From: Methanobrevibacter sp.
GTDB taxonomy: Archaea > Methanobacteriota > Methanobacteria > Methanobacteriales > Methanobacteriaceae
Reading direction: 5' to 3'
Assembly: GCF_017468685.1 (NCBI RefSeq)
Contig: NZ_JAFUHT010000054.1
Span: forward strand, 1-64,000
DNA: 64,000 nt
The position numbers were made by a program, and so were the translations under genes. The notes under the pieces are model-generated. The model was not told where the DNA came from, searched no databases, and saw nothing but the letters and a program-made list of their open reading frames with translations. How positions within the stretch are numbered: position 1 is the first letter of the stretch; each line of letters starts with the position of its first letter. Below are positions 27,593 through 36,572 of this stretch, in pieces.

Positions 27593-28612
27593 ATGTCAGA
27601 CGATAAAATTAGTATGAATCATGGTGCTGGTGGAGAAGTAATGGCTAATTTAATTGCCAGCACAGTTTTAGATAATATCACTAAAAAAAGTGTTAATGGT
27701 GGTATTAGCTTAGATGACTTAGATGATGGTGCATCTATCCCAATGGGAGATTATGAAATTGTTTTAACTACTGATGGTCATACTATTGATCCTTTGTTTT
27801 TCCCAGGAGGAGACATTGGTAGGATTTCAGCTGCAGGAACAATCAATGATGTTTCTGTAATGGGTGCTCAACCGTTGGCTATTTCTAATGCTATAATCAT
27901 GCAGGAAGGTTTTCCTATTGAAGATTTGGACAAAATCATCAAATCTTTAAATGAAACTTGTGAAGAAGTTGATGTTGCAGTAATTACTGGTGATACAAAA
28001 GTCATGCCTCAAGACAAGCTTGACGGTATTGTTATGGTTACAACAGGAATTGGAATAGCTAAAAAAGGTGAAGTGGTCCGTGATTCTGGTCTTGAAGTAG
28101 GTGATAAAATTATTATCACAGGCAGTCTCGGAGACCATGGTATGAGTTTAATGTCATTTAGGGAAGGATTCGGTTTTGATACTGATTTGAAATCAGATGT
28201 TGCTCCTATGTGGAATATAATTAAAAAAGCTTTAGAAATTGGTGGAGTTACTGCTATGAAAGACCCAACTCGTGGGGGCTTTGCTAATGCAATCAATGAA
28301 ATGGCTTCAAAAGCAGGTGTTGGCGTGGTTCTTGAACAGGAAGCGATTCCTATCAAAGAGGAAGTTCATGCAGTATCTGAAATGTTAGGTATTGATCCAT
28401 TTGAAGTAGCTAATGAAGGAAAAGTGGTTATGGGTGTTAAGGCAGATAAGGCTGAAGAAATCCTTGAAGCTATCAAAAGCGAAAAATATGGTGAAAATGC
28501 AGCAATCATTGGTGAAGTTGTTGAAGGAGATTATGTTGTTGTAAACACTCCGATTGGTGGTGAAAGAATTCTTGAAGCACCGATAGCTGATCCGGTTCCT
28601 AGAGTTTGTTGA
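27593..28612 (+). CDS. hypE: Hydrogenase maturation protein HypE
   Basis: 339 residues of the PurM-like ATP-binding fold, with SMNHGAGGEVMANLI, LTTDGHTIDPLFFPGGDIGRISAAGTINDVSVMGA, MKDPTRGGFANAINEMA, and the C-terminal Cys in DPVPRVC, which receives the carbamoyl group from HypF and is dehydrated to thiocyanate. It provides the cyanide ligand of NiFe hydrogenases, used in H2-dependent methanogenesis. An RDD-family membrane protein follows nine bases after its stop. Confidence 0.96.
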   Translation: MSDDKISMNHGAGGEVMANLIASTVLDNITKKSVNGGISLDDLDDGASIPMGDYEIVLTTDGHTIDPLFFPGGDIGRISAAGTINDVSVMGAQPLAISNAIIMQEGFPIEDLDKIIKSLNETCEEVDVAVITGDTKVMPQDKLDGIVMVTTGIGIAKKGEVVRDSGLEVGDKIIITGSLGDHGMSLMSFREGFGFDTDLKSDVAPMWNIIKKALEIGGVTAMKDPTRGGFANAINEMASKAGVGVVLEQEAIPIKEEVHAVSEMLGIDPFEVANEGKVVMGVKADKAEEILEAIKSEKYGENAAIIGEVVEGDYVVVNTPIGGERILEAPIADPVPRVC

Positions 28613-28621
28613 GGAGATAAT

Positions 28622-29023
28622 ATGGCTACTGTATTTACAAGAAGAGTAATTGCATATGTTATTGATTTTTTTGTGGTTTCAGCAATAATGTGGATTTTAT
28701 CATATTTCCTGTTTGCTATTGTTGGTGCAAAAAATATTTATCAAGTTTATCAGTTTTTACCGGTTATAGTTCCAATTTTAATCATGGTTTACTTTGTATT
28801 AACTGAAAAGCTTTTTGCAGCCAGTGTCGGTAAATCATTAATGTATTTGGAAGTTAAATCAAGCAATGGTGCAGATATTTCATGGATACAAGCTATTGTT
28901 CGTAATTTAACTAAAATATATTGGGTTCCAATTATATTTGATTGGATTATCGGTAAGATTTTACGCACTGACAGATTATTTAATTCAATTACAAGAACTA
29001 CCGTTGTTAATGATAGGTATTAA
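28622..29023 (+). CDS. RDD family membrane protein
   Basis: 133 residues with the RDD layout: an N-terminal RRVIAYVIDFFVVSAIMWIL helix with Arg and Asp, a second helix pair, and GKSLMYLEVKSS just after the third helix. GAGGAGAT precedes the ATG and only nine bases separate it from hypE. Family function is unclear; ion exchange has been proposed for some members. Confidence 0.85.
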   Translation: MATVFTRRVIAYVIDFFVVSAIMWILSYFLFAIVGAKNIYQVYQFLPVIVPILIMVYFVLTEKLFAASVGKSLMYLEVKSSNGADISWIQAIVRNLTKIYWVPIIFDWIIGKILRTDRLFNSITRTTVVNDRY

Positions 29024-29036
29024 GCATTTGATTTTC

Positions 29037-29675
29037 ATGATAAAAAAAGTTCAGGTACTTTGGTATTTAAATAAGGAAGATTTGGAAAATTATTGCATAG
29101 ATTTTAAGGAATACAAGTCCCATAAGCTAGAAGGTTATGAAATTGTTGATGTGGATGAAGATTTAATCTATGATTTATGTGATCGTGACCCTGATAGATT
29201 GGAGCCTTTAGGTTATTTTAAAAATATCAAAGAACTTGAAAATTATTTGTCCGACACTATCACTAACAATGAATTTGATTTAGAATTGGATTCTCCTGAA
29301 CTTAAAGCTAAAATTCAAAAGGCAATTGATTCAATCGAGTTTTCAGGAGAAGATTATTATATTTCCATTGGTGAGGGCATTGGCGAAGACAATACTCAAA
29401 TTGCAAGTTGGTATGATGCCCTTAGACGTGAATATAACAGTTCTTCAAAAGATAATGTGTGGGTTTTAGCGGTAACCGGTTATGATCCATATGATTTGTC
29501 TTTAACCGGCAGGACATTATCTTATGTTCTTGCAGATATTTTGAATGTTACTGAAGCTTCATTGGATAATTTAATTCCAAACAAAGGACATATTTCAATT
29601 GAAGAGTGGAATTCCATTTTGGATAAAGTGTATAAGAAAAACAAAATCTATTTAGGTTTAAATAGAGTTGTTTAA
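29037..29675 (+). CDS. Hypothetical protein
   Basis: 212 residues from ATG 29037, acidic, soluble, with YLNKEDLENYCIDFKEYKSHKLEGYEIVDV at the start and a C-terminal half containing YYISIGEGIGEDNTQIASWYDALRREYN. The longer frame from 28938 overlaps the RDD gene and its first 33 residues look non-coding, so the shorter form is used. No family recognised. Confidence 0.6.
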   Translation: MIKKVQVLWYLNKEDLENYCIDFKEYKSHKLEGYEIVDVDEDLIYDLCDRDPDRLEPLGYFKNIKELENYLSDTITNNEFDLELDSPELKAKIQKAIDSIEFSGEDYYISIGEGIGEDNTQIASWYDALRREYNSSSKDNVWVLAVTGYDPYDLSLTGRTLSYVLADILNVTEASLDNLIPNKGHISIEEWNSILDKVYKKNKIYLGLNRVV

Positions 29676-30140
29676 CTATACTTCTCCTTTTTTAAATTCA
29701 CTTGGTGAAAAATAGGATACTTTTGCCAGGTTATTTTTAATTAATTCTCTGTTTATATCGGTATCATTGGTATACACAATAGCTAATGTACGACCGTATT
29801 TGTCTTTTGGCTGTTTATCGTCTATATCCAAATAAACTGTTTTTCCAAGACATTTGTCTTTAACGAAATTTTTTGCCAGGCTCATTTGAGGTTCTGTATC
29901 TGGTGTTTTTACTTGAATTAATTGTACTCTTCCAACCCCATATACCTGAATTGTATTTCCGTCAATCACTTCAAGACATTTTCCCACTTTTTCATAGTGC
30001 TTGGTTTCATTGTTGATTGTTAATGTGCCTGTTTGATTTTCGGAGGTGTTGGAATCATCAAGGAATACGTTGGCTAATGTTAATATTATTGTTATTGTGA
30101 AAACTATTAGCAATATTATAGAAATTGTTTTTTTATTCAT
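29676..30140 (-). CDS. Membrane-anchored staphylococcal-nuclease-like protein with altered active site
   Basis: 154 residues. A single membrane helix (residues 5-27) is followed by an SNase-fold domain: CLEVIDGNTIQVYGVGRVQLIQVKTPD, KTVYLDIDDKQPKDKYGRTLAIVY. Compared with staphylococcal nuclease, the metal-binding Asp21 is Asn (DGNT), Arg35 is Gln, Asp40 is Lys (VKTP) and Glu43 is Asp; only the Arg of KYGR is kept. It therefore looks catalytically dead or changed in activity. It overlaps the Cas4-like nuclease gene by four bases and lies outside the membrane or on its surface by topology. Family call is firm, activity doubtful. Confidence 0.75.
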   Translation of the reverse strand: MNKKTISIILLIVFTITIILTLANVFLDDSNTSENQTGTLTINNETKHYEKVGKCLEVIDGNTIQVYGVGRVQLIQVKTPDTEPQMSLAKNFVKDKCLGKTVYLDIDDKQPKDKYGRTLAIVYTNDTDINRELIKNNLAKVSYFSPSEFKKGEV

Positions 30141-30823
30141 TTTGCATGCTCACAATCATTTTTGAATCTGCAGGAATTGCATTTTTTCTTATTTTTTGTT
30201 GGAACAAATGGCTTGATTCCTTCAAACAAACCGTGCATTCGCTCAATTGTGAATTTGATTTGTTTTTCAACTTCGGGTGTAAATACTTCAATCCAAAATA
30301 GGTTTTCTGTTCCTCTTTCCCTTAGCGCAGCTTTAATTTTACGTTCATCTCCGGTCATGTCCTTGTAGGCAAGACAATATGCTCTTACCTGATTCATTGT
30401 TGATTCGTAGGGTGTTCTTCCAGGTTTGTCGTCAATTATCACGATTTCCTCTGGTTTCATCCATATTTCATCAATATATCCTCTTATACCGTAATCTGGA
30501 GCTACCACAAAACATTCTCTTGACATTGAAGCTTCTGTTTTTGATTCGTTTACTGCATCTTCAAATGTTGATGGTGTTGAATCCTGTTTAAATATGTCTT
30601 CGAGTTGGTTGTGAATTTGGCTTCCATGGGTCATTGCTGCAGTTGGTGCAGTTTCAATGCCTTTCATGTATTCGAGATATAGCTGGTATTCGCAATATCA
30701 CTGCTGGTTGAGCCAACTTATTGGGAAATTGTTTTTACCTTCAATTATTTGAATGCCTTTTATTGAAGGATGCTTTTTAACAACATACTCCTTATCATAT
30801 CCTATAATATTTTTTTGTTTCAT
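30137..30823 (-). pseudogene. Cas4-like PD-(D/E)XK nuclease gene with an in-frame stop
   Basis: A single frame of 229 codons from ATG 30823 is interrupted only by TGA at 30698-30700 (codon 42), between ISWLNQQ and YCEYQLYLEYMKGIE. The rest reads as a RecB/Cas4-type nuclease: MTHGSQIHNQLE, the metal-binding GIRGYIDEIW and IVIIDDKPGR, QVRAYCLAY, and C-terminal CNSCRFKNDC. The first iron-sulfur Cys follows directly after the stop, and the other Cys form the rest of the cluster. Restarting at ATG 30667 would lose that Cys. No CRISPR array or other cas gene is near, so a stand-alone DNA-repair role is more likely than adaptation. Could be a one-base sequencing error (GGA to TGA). Confidence 0.8.
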
Positions 30824-30910
30824 AATGTTATATTTGTAAATATTATTAAATATTATTTTTCAAATGCTCTCGGCATTATTTTATATAACATTAAAAATTA
30901 ATTTTAATTC

Positions 30911-31771
30911 ATGCATTTCATAAATTCTAAAAGCATTCTATCTTCCAACAATGGAATGAATCTGTACAGGGGATGCACTCATGGTTGCATTTATTGCGAT
31001 TCACGTAGTGAAAAATATAATATGAATCATAAATTTGAGGATATAGAAGTTAAACGTAACTCTCTGGATTTACTTAAAAAAGAGCTTCTTAAACGCAAAC
31101 CTGCCATGATTGGAACAGGTGCAATGACTGACCCGTATATTCCTCTTGAAAAAAGGTTAAAATATGTTAGAAATGCATTGAAGTTAGTGGACAGATACGG
31201 TTTTGGGTTCACATGTATTACAAAATCCGATTTGATTTTAAGGGATTTGGATTTGCTTAAAAAAATCAATCAAAAGACAAAAGTAGTTGTACAGATGACA
31301 TTAACAACAGCAGACGATGATTTATGTAAGATAATCGAGCCAAATGTTTGCCCGACATCAAGACGGGTTGAAGTATTAAAGACTTTAAATGAAGCAGAAA
31401 TTCCGACTGTAGTTTGGTTGTGTCCGATATTGCCTTATATAAATGATGATGAGAAAAACATCAATTCAATTTTGGATTTCTGCATTGAATCGAATGTTAA
31501 AGGAATAGTGTGCTTTGAAATGGGGCTTACTTTAAGAAAAGGCAATAGGGAATATTTTTTTCACAAGCTGGATGAGCATTTTCCCGGATTGAAAGAAAAA
31601 TATATTAATCAATATGGCAATGATTACAAGATTCCCTCTCCAAACAATGAGAGTCTGATGAGGATTTTTAAAAAAAGAACAAATGCAAATAATATTTTAA
31701 ACACTCCTCAGGATGTTTTCGAGTATTTGTATGAGTTTCCTCAAAAATCACACCAAACCAGATTAATATAA
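30911..31771 (+). CDS. Radical SAM protein (SPL-like)
   Basis: 286 residues with the iron-sulfur motif CTHGCIYC in the second dozen residues, after NLYRG, as in the spore photoproduct lyase-like radical SAM group. IGTGAMTDPYIPLE and VVVQMTLTTADDDLCKIIEPN follow, together with a WLCPILPYIND motif. It likely acts on nucleic acid or a small molecule; the substrate is not known. Divergent from the Cas4-like gene. Confidence 0.85.
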   Translation: MHFINSKSILSSNNGMNLYRGCTHGCIYCDSRSEKYNMNHKFEDIEVKRNSLDLLKKELLKRKPAMIGTGAMTDPYIPLEKRLKYVRNALKLVDRYGFGFTCITKSDLILRDLDLLKKINQKTKVVVQMTLTTADDDLCKIIEPNVCPTSRRVEVLKTLNEAEIPTVVWLCPILPYINDDEKNINSILDFCIESNVKGIVCFEMGLTLRKGNREYFFHKLDEHFPGLKEKYINQYGNDYKIPSPNNESLMRIFKKRTNANNILNTPQDVFEYLYEFPQKSHQTRLI

Positions 31772-31798
31772 ATAACTTGTTTTTCAAATATTAAATTG

Positions 31799-33073
31799 AT
31801 GAATTTCAACGATTTAAACATTTCAGATGAAATTAAAAAAGCTATTGAAGATATGGGTTTTACAAAGTTAACTCCAATTCAAAATAATGCAATACCTGAA
31901 ATATTAAAAGGTAAGGATATTATTGGGCAGGCTCAAACGGGTTCAGGTAAAACTCTGGCATTTGCGATTCCAATTATTGAAAAGATTTTCATACCTGACA
32001 AATCTCCGCAGGCAATTATTTTATGCCCAACTAGGGAGCTTTCCATGCAGGTTGCATCTGAAATAGAAAAAATCGGTTCTAAAATTAAAAAATTTAAAGT
32101 TTTGGCTGTTTATGGAGGTCAACCAATAGGCAAACAGACAAGAGTCCTTAAAAAAGGAGTTCATGTTGTTGTCGGAACTCCGGGAAGAGTTATTGATCAT
32201 ATTCAAAGAGGCAATTTGGATTTGATTGGTGTCGAAAGCGTTGTTTTAGATGAAGCGGATGAAATGTTGGAAATGGGCTTTAGGGAGGATATTGAAACAA
32301 TTTTGGAAAAAACACCTTCTCAAAGACAAACATTGCTTTTTTCAGCAACCATTCCTTCTGAAGTGCGAAAAATAGCATTGACCTATCAAAAAAATCCGGA
32401 ATTTATAAAAATCGCCAATAAAAAGAAAACTGTTCCAAAAATCACTCAATATTCTTTTAAATGTGATATTAAAAATAAATTTATTGGACTGACCAAACTG
32501 ATTGAAGCATATGATGTAAAATTGGCATTGATTTTTTGCAATACTAAAAAAAGTGTTGATTATGTTGCAAAACACTTAAAAAAGCATGATTTTAAGGTTG
32601 ATAGTCTCCATGGTGATATGACTCAGCAAACAAGGGACAAAGTAATGAACAAATTTAAAAATGGCAATATTAAGATTTTGGTGGCAACTGATGTGGCAGC
32701 TAGAGGATTGGATATTGCCGATGTTGAAGTGATTATAAATTATGATGTTCCGCAAAACAGGGATGATTACATTCACAGAATTGGGAGAACTGCCAGAGCA
32801 GGAAAAAGAGGTTATGCATTTACATTAGTTTCAAAAGATGAGCTTTCAAGATTTAACAACATTAAAAAACAGAATATTGGAAAAATTGTTGAAAAGGAGT
32901 TTCCCACGCTTCAGGAAATAGAAGAGATTAAAATTCGGAAAATTTTGAAAAATGCAAATGATCTTGTAAATGATGGAGATTTAAGTAAATATTTGAATTA
33001 TCTTAAAAAAGAATATAATAATGATGGTTTGGATATTGCAGCGGCGTTATTAAAGATGTTATTGGAAAATTGA
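31799..33073 (+). CDS. DEAD-box RNA helicase
   Basis: About 424 residues with all helicase motifs: Q motif FTKLTPIQNNAIP, Walker A AQTGSGKT, PTREL, DEAD, SATIP, then VATDVAARGLD and HRIGRTARAGKRG. It unwinds RNA with ATP, as cold-shock and ribosome-assembly helicases do. The TTG at 31796 just before ATG 31799 is not needed. It converges with the wHTH gene. Confidence 0.95.
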   Translation: MNFNDLNISDEIKKAIEDMGFTKLTPIQNNAIPEILKGKDIIGQAQTGSGKTLAFAIPIIEKIFIPDKSPQAIILCPTRELSMQVASEIEKIGSKIKKFKVLAVYGGQPIGKQTRVLKKGVHVVVGTPGRVIDHIQRGNLDLIGVESVVLDEADEMLEMGFREDIETILEKTPSQRQTLLFSATIPSEVRKIALTYQKNPEFIKIANKKKTVPKITQYSFKCDIKNKFIGLTKLIEAYDVKLALIFCNTKKSVDYVAKHLKKHDFKVDSLHGDMTQQTRDKVMNKFKNGNIKILVATDVAARGLDIADVEVIINYDVPQNRDDYIHRIGRTARAGKRGYAFTLVSKDELSRFNNIKKQNIGKIVEKEFPTLQEIEEIKIRKILKNANDLVNDGDLSKYLNYLKKEYNNDGLDIAAALLKMLLEN

Positions 33074-33880
33074 TTATTTTCCACCATCAATAATGTTAAA
33101 TTTGATTTTTTCAGTTTCAAGTTCTCTGGTAAATGCTTTACTCATGTCTCCAACACATATTGCTAAAACGTTTAAACCTTTGCGAGCAGCATTTGCAGTT
33201 GCCTGAGGAGCAGCGTATTCAATATCAATTGGTAAATTAAGTTTATTCACAACAGCACGTGAAACAGTACCTGCAACTGCGATTTTATCAATTTTTTCGC
33301 CACTGTTTGTTCCTTTTTCATAGACTTTTTTGATTAATTCCAAATCACAGGTTTTTGATCCGCCGTCTTTTATTGTAGGGACATTAATAACAGTTACTTC
33401 ACCAACGCTCATGTCAATGAGACCAGTTAGGTTAGTTAATGCGACATCCATCCCTTCTTCAGCATCGTCAAGTACAACACCGGTTGCATTTTCTTCTTTT
33501 TTATGAGCATACAGAACCCCATCATCCATAAATAAACCTACGATGTCATCTTTTTTGAGTTCTTCTCTTGCAATTGCCGGCCATATTGTTTTGTAGTGGT
33601 TCATGGTTTCCAATACTGTGTCAGTATATTTTCTTAAGCTAATTGCATCTTTTTTAACTTTATCTATACCGGTTTGGGTTATTTTGTATGGGGATCTTCC
33701 ATCTTTGGATGTTATATATCCTAATTCAATCAATGTTTTTATATTTTCGGAAACCGCCTGTATTGTAATTCCTAGTTTTTCAGCCAAATCTTTTTGTTTG
33801 AGGTGTGGGTCCTGTTTGGATATTTCACTTAATATTTGGAAATGTGTAAGTGCACCTCTTTTTTTAAATGCTTTCATCAT
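33074..33880 (-). CDS. Winged-helix transcriptional regulator of an archaeal conserved family
   Basis: About 268 residues. The first 80 form a winged helix (ILSEISKQDPHLKQKDLAEKLGITIQAVSENIKTLIELGYITSKDGRSPYKIT); the rest is a mixed alpha/beta effector domain (GLIDMSVGEVTVINVPTIKDGG, AVAGTVSRAVVNKLNL, AAPQATANAARKGLNVLAICVG). This layout is found in conserved methanogen regulators of unknown target. GAGG is best spaced for the ATG at 33880 rather than 33886. A palindrome lies about 50 bases upstream. Confidence 0.75.
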   Translation of the reverse strand: MMKAFKKRGALTHFQILSEISKQDPHLKQKDLAEKLGITIQAVSENIKTLIELGYITSKDGRSPYKITQTGIDKVKKDAISLRKYTDTVLETMNHYKTIWPAIAREELKKDDIVGLFMDDGVLYAHKKEENATGVVLDDAEEGMDVALTNLTGLIDMSVGEVTVINVPTIKDGGSKTCDLELIKKVYEKGTNSGEKIDKIAVAGTVSRAVVNKLNLPIDIEYAAPQATANAARKGLNVLAICVGDMSKAFTRELETEKIKFNIIDGGK

Positions 33881-33926
33881 ATTCATTCCTCAATTAAAAT
33901 TGATTAATTTTTATTTTTATCTTTAC

Positions 33927-33940
33927 TAGTATATATACTA
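33927..33940. promoter_or_regulatory. 14-bp palindrome in the promoter of the wHTH gene
   Basis: TAGTATATATACTA is a perfect palindrome and contains a TATA box for the minus-strand wHTH gene. It also covers the stop codon of the RecJ-like gene (33938-33940). It suits an autoregulatory site that masks the TATA box. Confidence 0.5.
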
Positions 33941-35344
33941 ATTTGTTAGTTTGCCTTGAAGTTCATTGTTAAATCGTTCAATAAATTCTTCTTTTTTGTC
34001 AATCGGAATGTATGCACCGCAAGCCATTGAATGACCTCCTCCTGTGCCTCCAACACTACTTGATATCTTACGAATGATGTTTCCAAAGTGTATTCCGTCG
34101 TATGAGAGAAGTCTAGAACATCTAAGTGAAATTTTAAGGCCTTTATCATCTGTTTGAGTAAATCCTATGATTGGTTTTTTCCAATTACAATATCCAAGTA
34201 TCATTCCGGTAATTGTACCGACAATTTCGGGTTTAATGCCGGTTCCATCGAAATATTGCAGGTTTTCCAATTCAATTATATTTGAGTATTCATCTGATGT
34301 TACTTTTTCAATGGATTGGGCTAAATTGCGTCTGTGATCTCTGCTTACAGTTTCGAGATTATCTAATTCCAAAAGTCTGTCTCCCTTTAAAACTTCCATG
34401 GCGATTTTTTCTTCATGGTTTCTTCCACAGGCATTCATTGCGGTTGAAAATTCAGATGCATCCCTTAAAAAACTGTCTTTATCCTCTTTGATAAATGTAT
34501 ATGAATCTCCAATAATCAATTGAGGAATATATTGCACATATTTTCCCGGAACTACTTTTGAAATCATTCCGGAAAGACTTTGGTAAAGTTTGGATTTTTC
34601 ATCCATTGTAAGTTCATTCAGGGTTTTTCTGTGATGTTTTCTGTCAATTCCAAGGTCTTCTAAAAGTGCCATTGTTTCATTTGTGTTATTGGTTATCGGC
34701 AATTTAACATCGCTAAAGTATGAAAGAGCTACAAATAAAGGTCTTGTGTTTCTTCCATAAATGTTAATGTCATTTTTAATTACTTTTAGATATCCGCCAT
34801 CTATTGCATCTTGCTGGATTATTTCATTTAGTCCTTCAAAATGTCCGCTTCGGGTATTTTGCATATCTCCAATGGCTGATAATAATCCAATCCAACTTAA
34901 ATCATTGTATCCGAATTCTTTAGATAAAAAATAACATAATCCTCCTCCGCAGACATAATAAGATCCATCAATTCCATGATGAATCGGGTTAATTTCGAGG
35001 TAAGTGTATTCTTTATCATTTTTATAGTCTAAATCCCTAAGTGGAGGGTGGTGGTCCAGAATAATAATCTTTTGACCTTTTTTTGCTTTGGTATCAATTA
35101 ACTGGCCGGAACCCAAATCTGAAAAAATTGTCAGTTCATGGTCAAGTTCGATGTTGTCCAAAACATCCAAGTTTACAAATTCGATTTCATGGTCTTTATT
35201 TTGTCTGTCTAGTATGGTTGATAGTATTGCGCCTGAACAAATGCCGTCACAATCGATGTGAGAATAAACTTTAATGTCCTCAGATGATTCGATGATTTTT
35301 TTGGCTTGTTGGTATTGTTCAGACATTAATTGTGGTATTTGCAT
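33938..35344 (-). CDS. RecJ-like DHH phosphoesterase (single-strand exonuclease family)
   Basis: 468 residues. The N-terminal DHH domain has YSHIDCDGICSGAIL and the signature IILDHHPP; the DHHA1 domain near the C-terminus has SSSVGGTGGGHSMACGAYI. Archaeal RecJ homologues associate with the GINS/CMG replication complex or degrade single-stranded nucleic acid. It is the last gene of the minus-strand cluster hemD-srp19-recJ-like, starting five bases after the srp19 stop. Which archaeal RecJ subgroup it is cannot be settled by eye. Confidence 0.9.
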   Translation of the reverse strand: MQIPQLMSEQYQQAKKIIESSEDIKVYSHIDCDGICSGAILSTILDRQNKDHEIEFVNLDVLDNIELDHELTIFSDLGSGQLIDTKAKKGQKIIILDHHPPLRDLDYKNDKEYTYLEINPIHHGIDGSYYVCGGGLCYFLSKEFGYNDLSWIGLLSAIGDMQNTRSGHFEGLNEIIQQDAIDGGYLKVIKNDINIYGRNTRPLFVALSYFSDVKLPITNNTNETMALLEDLGIDRKHHRKTLNELTMDEKSKLYQSLSGMISKVVPGKYVQYIPQLIIGDSYTFIKEDKDSFLRDASEFSTAMNACGRNHEEKIAMEVLKGDRLLELDNLETVSRDHRRNLAQSIEKVTSDEYSNIIELENLQYFDGTGIKPEIVGTITGMILGYCNWKKPIIGFTQTDDKGLKISLRCSRLLSYDGIHFGNIIRKISSSVGGTGGGHSMACGAYIPIDKKEEFIERFNNELQGKLTN

Positions 35345-35349
35345 AGTAA

Positions 35350-35619
35350 TCAGTTTCTCATATTTTTAATCTCTAAACTAACTTCACGTAAAAGTTCTAA
35401 TTTTGTTCCTTCCCATTCAACAAGGATTCTGCCGGATTTTTCATACCATTTTCCAGGGTATGCAACATCTTTTTGAACGCTATGATGTAATCCAAGTCTT
35501 TTTACAGCTCTTTCAATATCTGAAAGTGAAGGTTCTTTAACTGCATGTTCCTTTGCAATTTTACGACCTTCCTTAAGGCTTAAATTTTTGTCTAAGTATT
35601 GTGGCCAAATAGTTATCAT
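35350..35619 (-). CDS. srp19: Signal recognition particle 19 kDa protein
   Basis: 89 residues, the archaeal SRP19 size, with TIWPQYLDKNLSLKEGRKIAK and VAYPGKWYEKSGRILVEW. It binds 7S RNA and helps assemble SRP54 for targeting of membrane and secreted proteins. GTGAT precedes the start; hemD is four bases upstream. Confidence 0.95.
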   Translation of the reverse strand: MITIWPQYLDKNLSLKEGRKIAKEHAVKEPSLSDIERAVKRLGLHHSVQKDVAYPGKWYEKSGRILVEWEGTKLELLREVSLEIKNMRN

Positions 35620-35623
35620 ATTA

Positions 35624-36385
35624 TCACTCGTTTAATTTTTTAAATAGTAATTCCATCATGTCTGGAACTGTGTAAGTGTCTGGGTAAATGTAGGAAATGC
35701 CATATTTCTCTAAAACTCTTGCAGTAATTGGACCGATGCAGACAGTTAATAAATTGTCAGATAGTAATTTGGCAATTTTATCTTTGTCATCAACTATTTC
35801 AAAGAAATTCTCTACAGTCAATGGACTTGTAAATGTGATTGCATCAATTTCTTTATTTTCAATTTTTGAAATTAATGTTTTTACAGCATTTTGATCCATT
35901 GGAAACAGTGATTTGTATGCTTCAGCTAGAATAACTTCATTTCCAAGTTTTTCTAATTCTTGCGGAAGAACAGGTCTTGCAGATGCTGTTCTTGGAATTC
36001 CTATTGTTTTTCCAGTAATTTTAGATTTTTTAAACTCTTCAACGAGTCCTTCAGCTGTAAAATCTTCGGGCATTAAATCAACTGTTAAACCATTTTTTTC
36101 GGCTAATTTGCCGGTCTTATTTCCTATAACTGCTAGTTTACAATTTAAGGTTTTTAAAAAGTCTGGGTGAAATTTATTTAATGAAACAATTGTTGTTGGT
36201 GAAGTAAAAATAATCCAATCAAGTTCGTCTTTTCTTGCAACCAATTCTTTAAGTGAATCTGTGTTCACTGGTTGTAAATCAAGAGTTGGAGCCAGAATGG
36301 CTTCACCGCCTAATTTTTCAACAATTTCACAGGCTTTTTGAGCTCTGTCTTTTGGTCTTGTTATTGCAACGACAGGTTTTGACAT
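35624..36385 (-). CDS. hemD: Uroporphyrinogen-III synthase
   Basis: 253 residues with the weakly conserved HemD pattern: VVAITRPKDRAQKACEIVEKLGGEAILAPTL, DWIIFTSPTTIVSLNKF, AVIGNKTGKLAEKNG, DAITFTSPLTVENFFEI and VCIGPITARVLEKYG. It closes hydroxymethylbilane into uroporphyrinogen III, which cobA (43949) then methylates toward corrinoids and F430. First gene of hemD-srp19-recJ-like. Confidence 0.92.
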   Translation of the reverse strand: MSKPVVAITRPKDRAQKACEIVEKLGGEAILAPTLDLQPVNTDSLKELVARKDELDWIIFTSPTTIVSLNKFHPDFLKTLNCKLAVIGNKTGKLAEKNGLTVDLMPEDFTAEGLVEEFKKSKITGKTIGIPRTASARPVLPQELEKLGNEVILAEAYKSLFPMDQNAVKTLISKIENKEIDAITFTSPLTVENFFEIVDDKDKIAKLLSDNLLTVCIGPITARVLEKYGISYIYPDTYTVPDMMELLFKKLNE

Positions 36386-36572
36386 TTTTCATTACCTTCA
36401 TTAATTTAATAATGTAATATATTATGTGTAAAGTGTTTAATATTATTTTTTATTACCAATTTAGTTTAAAAAATTGTTTTTAACTTAAAAAATTAATTAA
36501 ACTTAAGAAAGTTAATTGTTGTAATTGTAAACAATTATATAGTTTGAAAATATATTTTTAATTGGTGATAAA

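Noticed and set aside
28938-29036. Long start for the hypothetical protein at 29037
   Set aside because: The first 33 residues are the out-of-frame shadow of the RDD gene.
30698-30700. TGA read as selenocysteine
   Set aside because: The position follows NQQ and precedes YCEY, which is not a known selenoprotein context, and no SECIS-like hairpin was recognised. A nonsense mutation or read error is simpler.
30137-30823. CRISPR-Cas adaptation locus because of the Cas4-like gene
   Set aside because: No CRISPR array and no cas1, cas2 or other cas genes are present; stand-alone Cas4-like nucleases are common in archaea.
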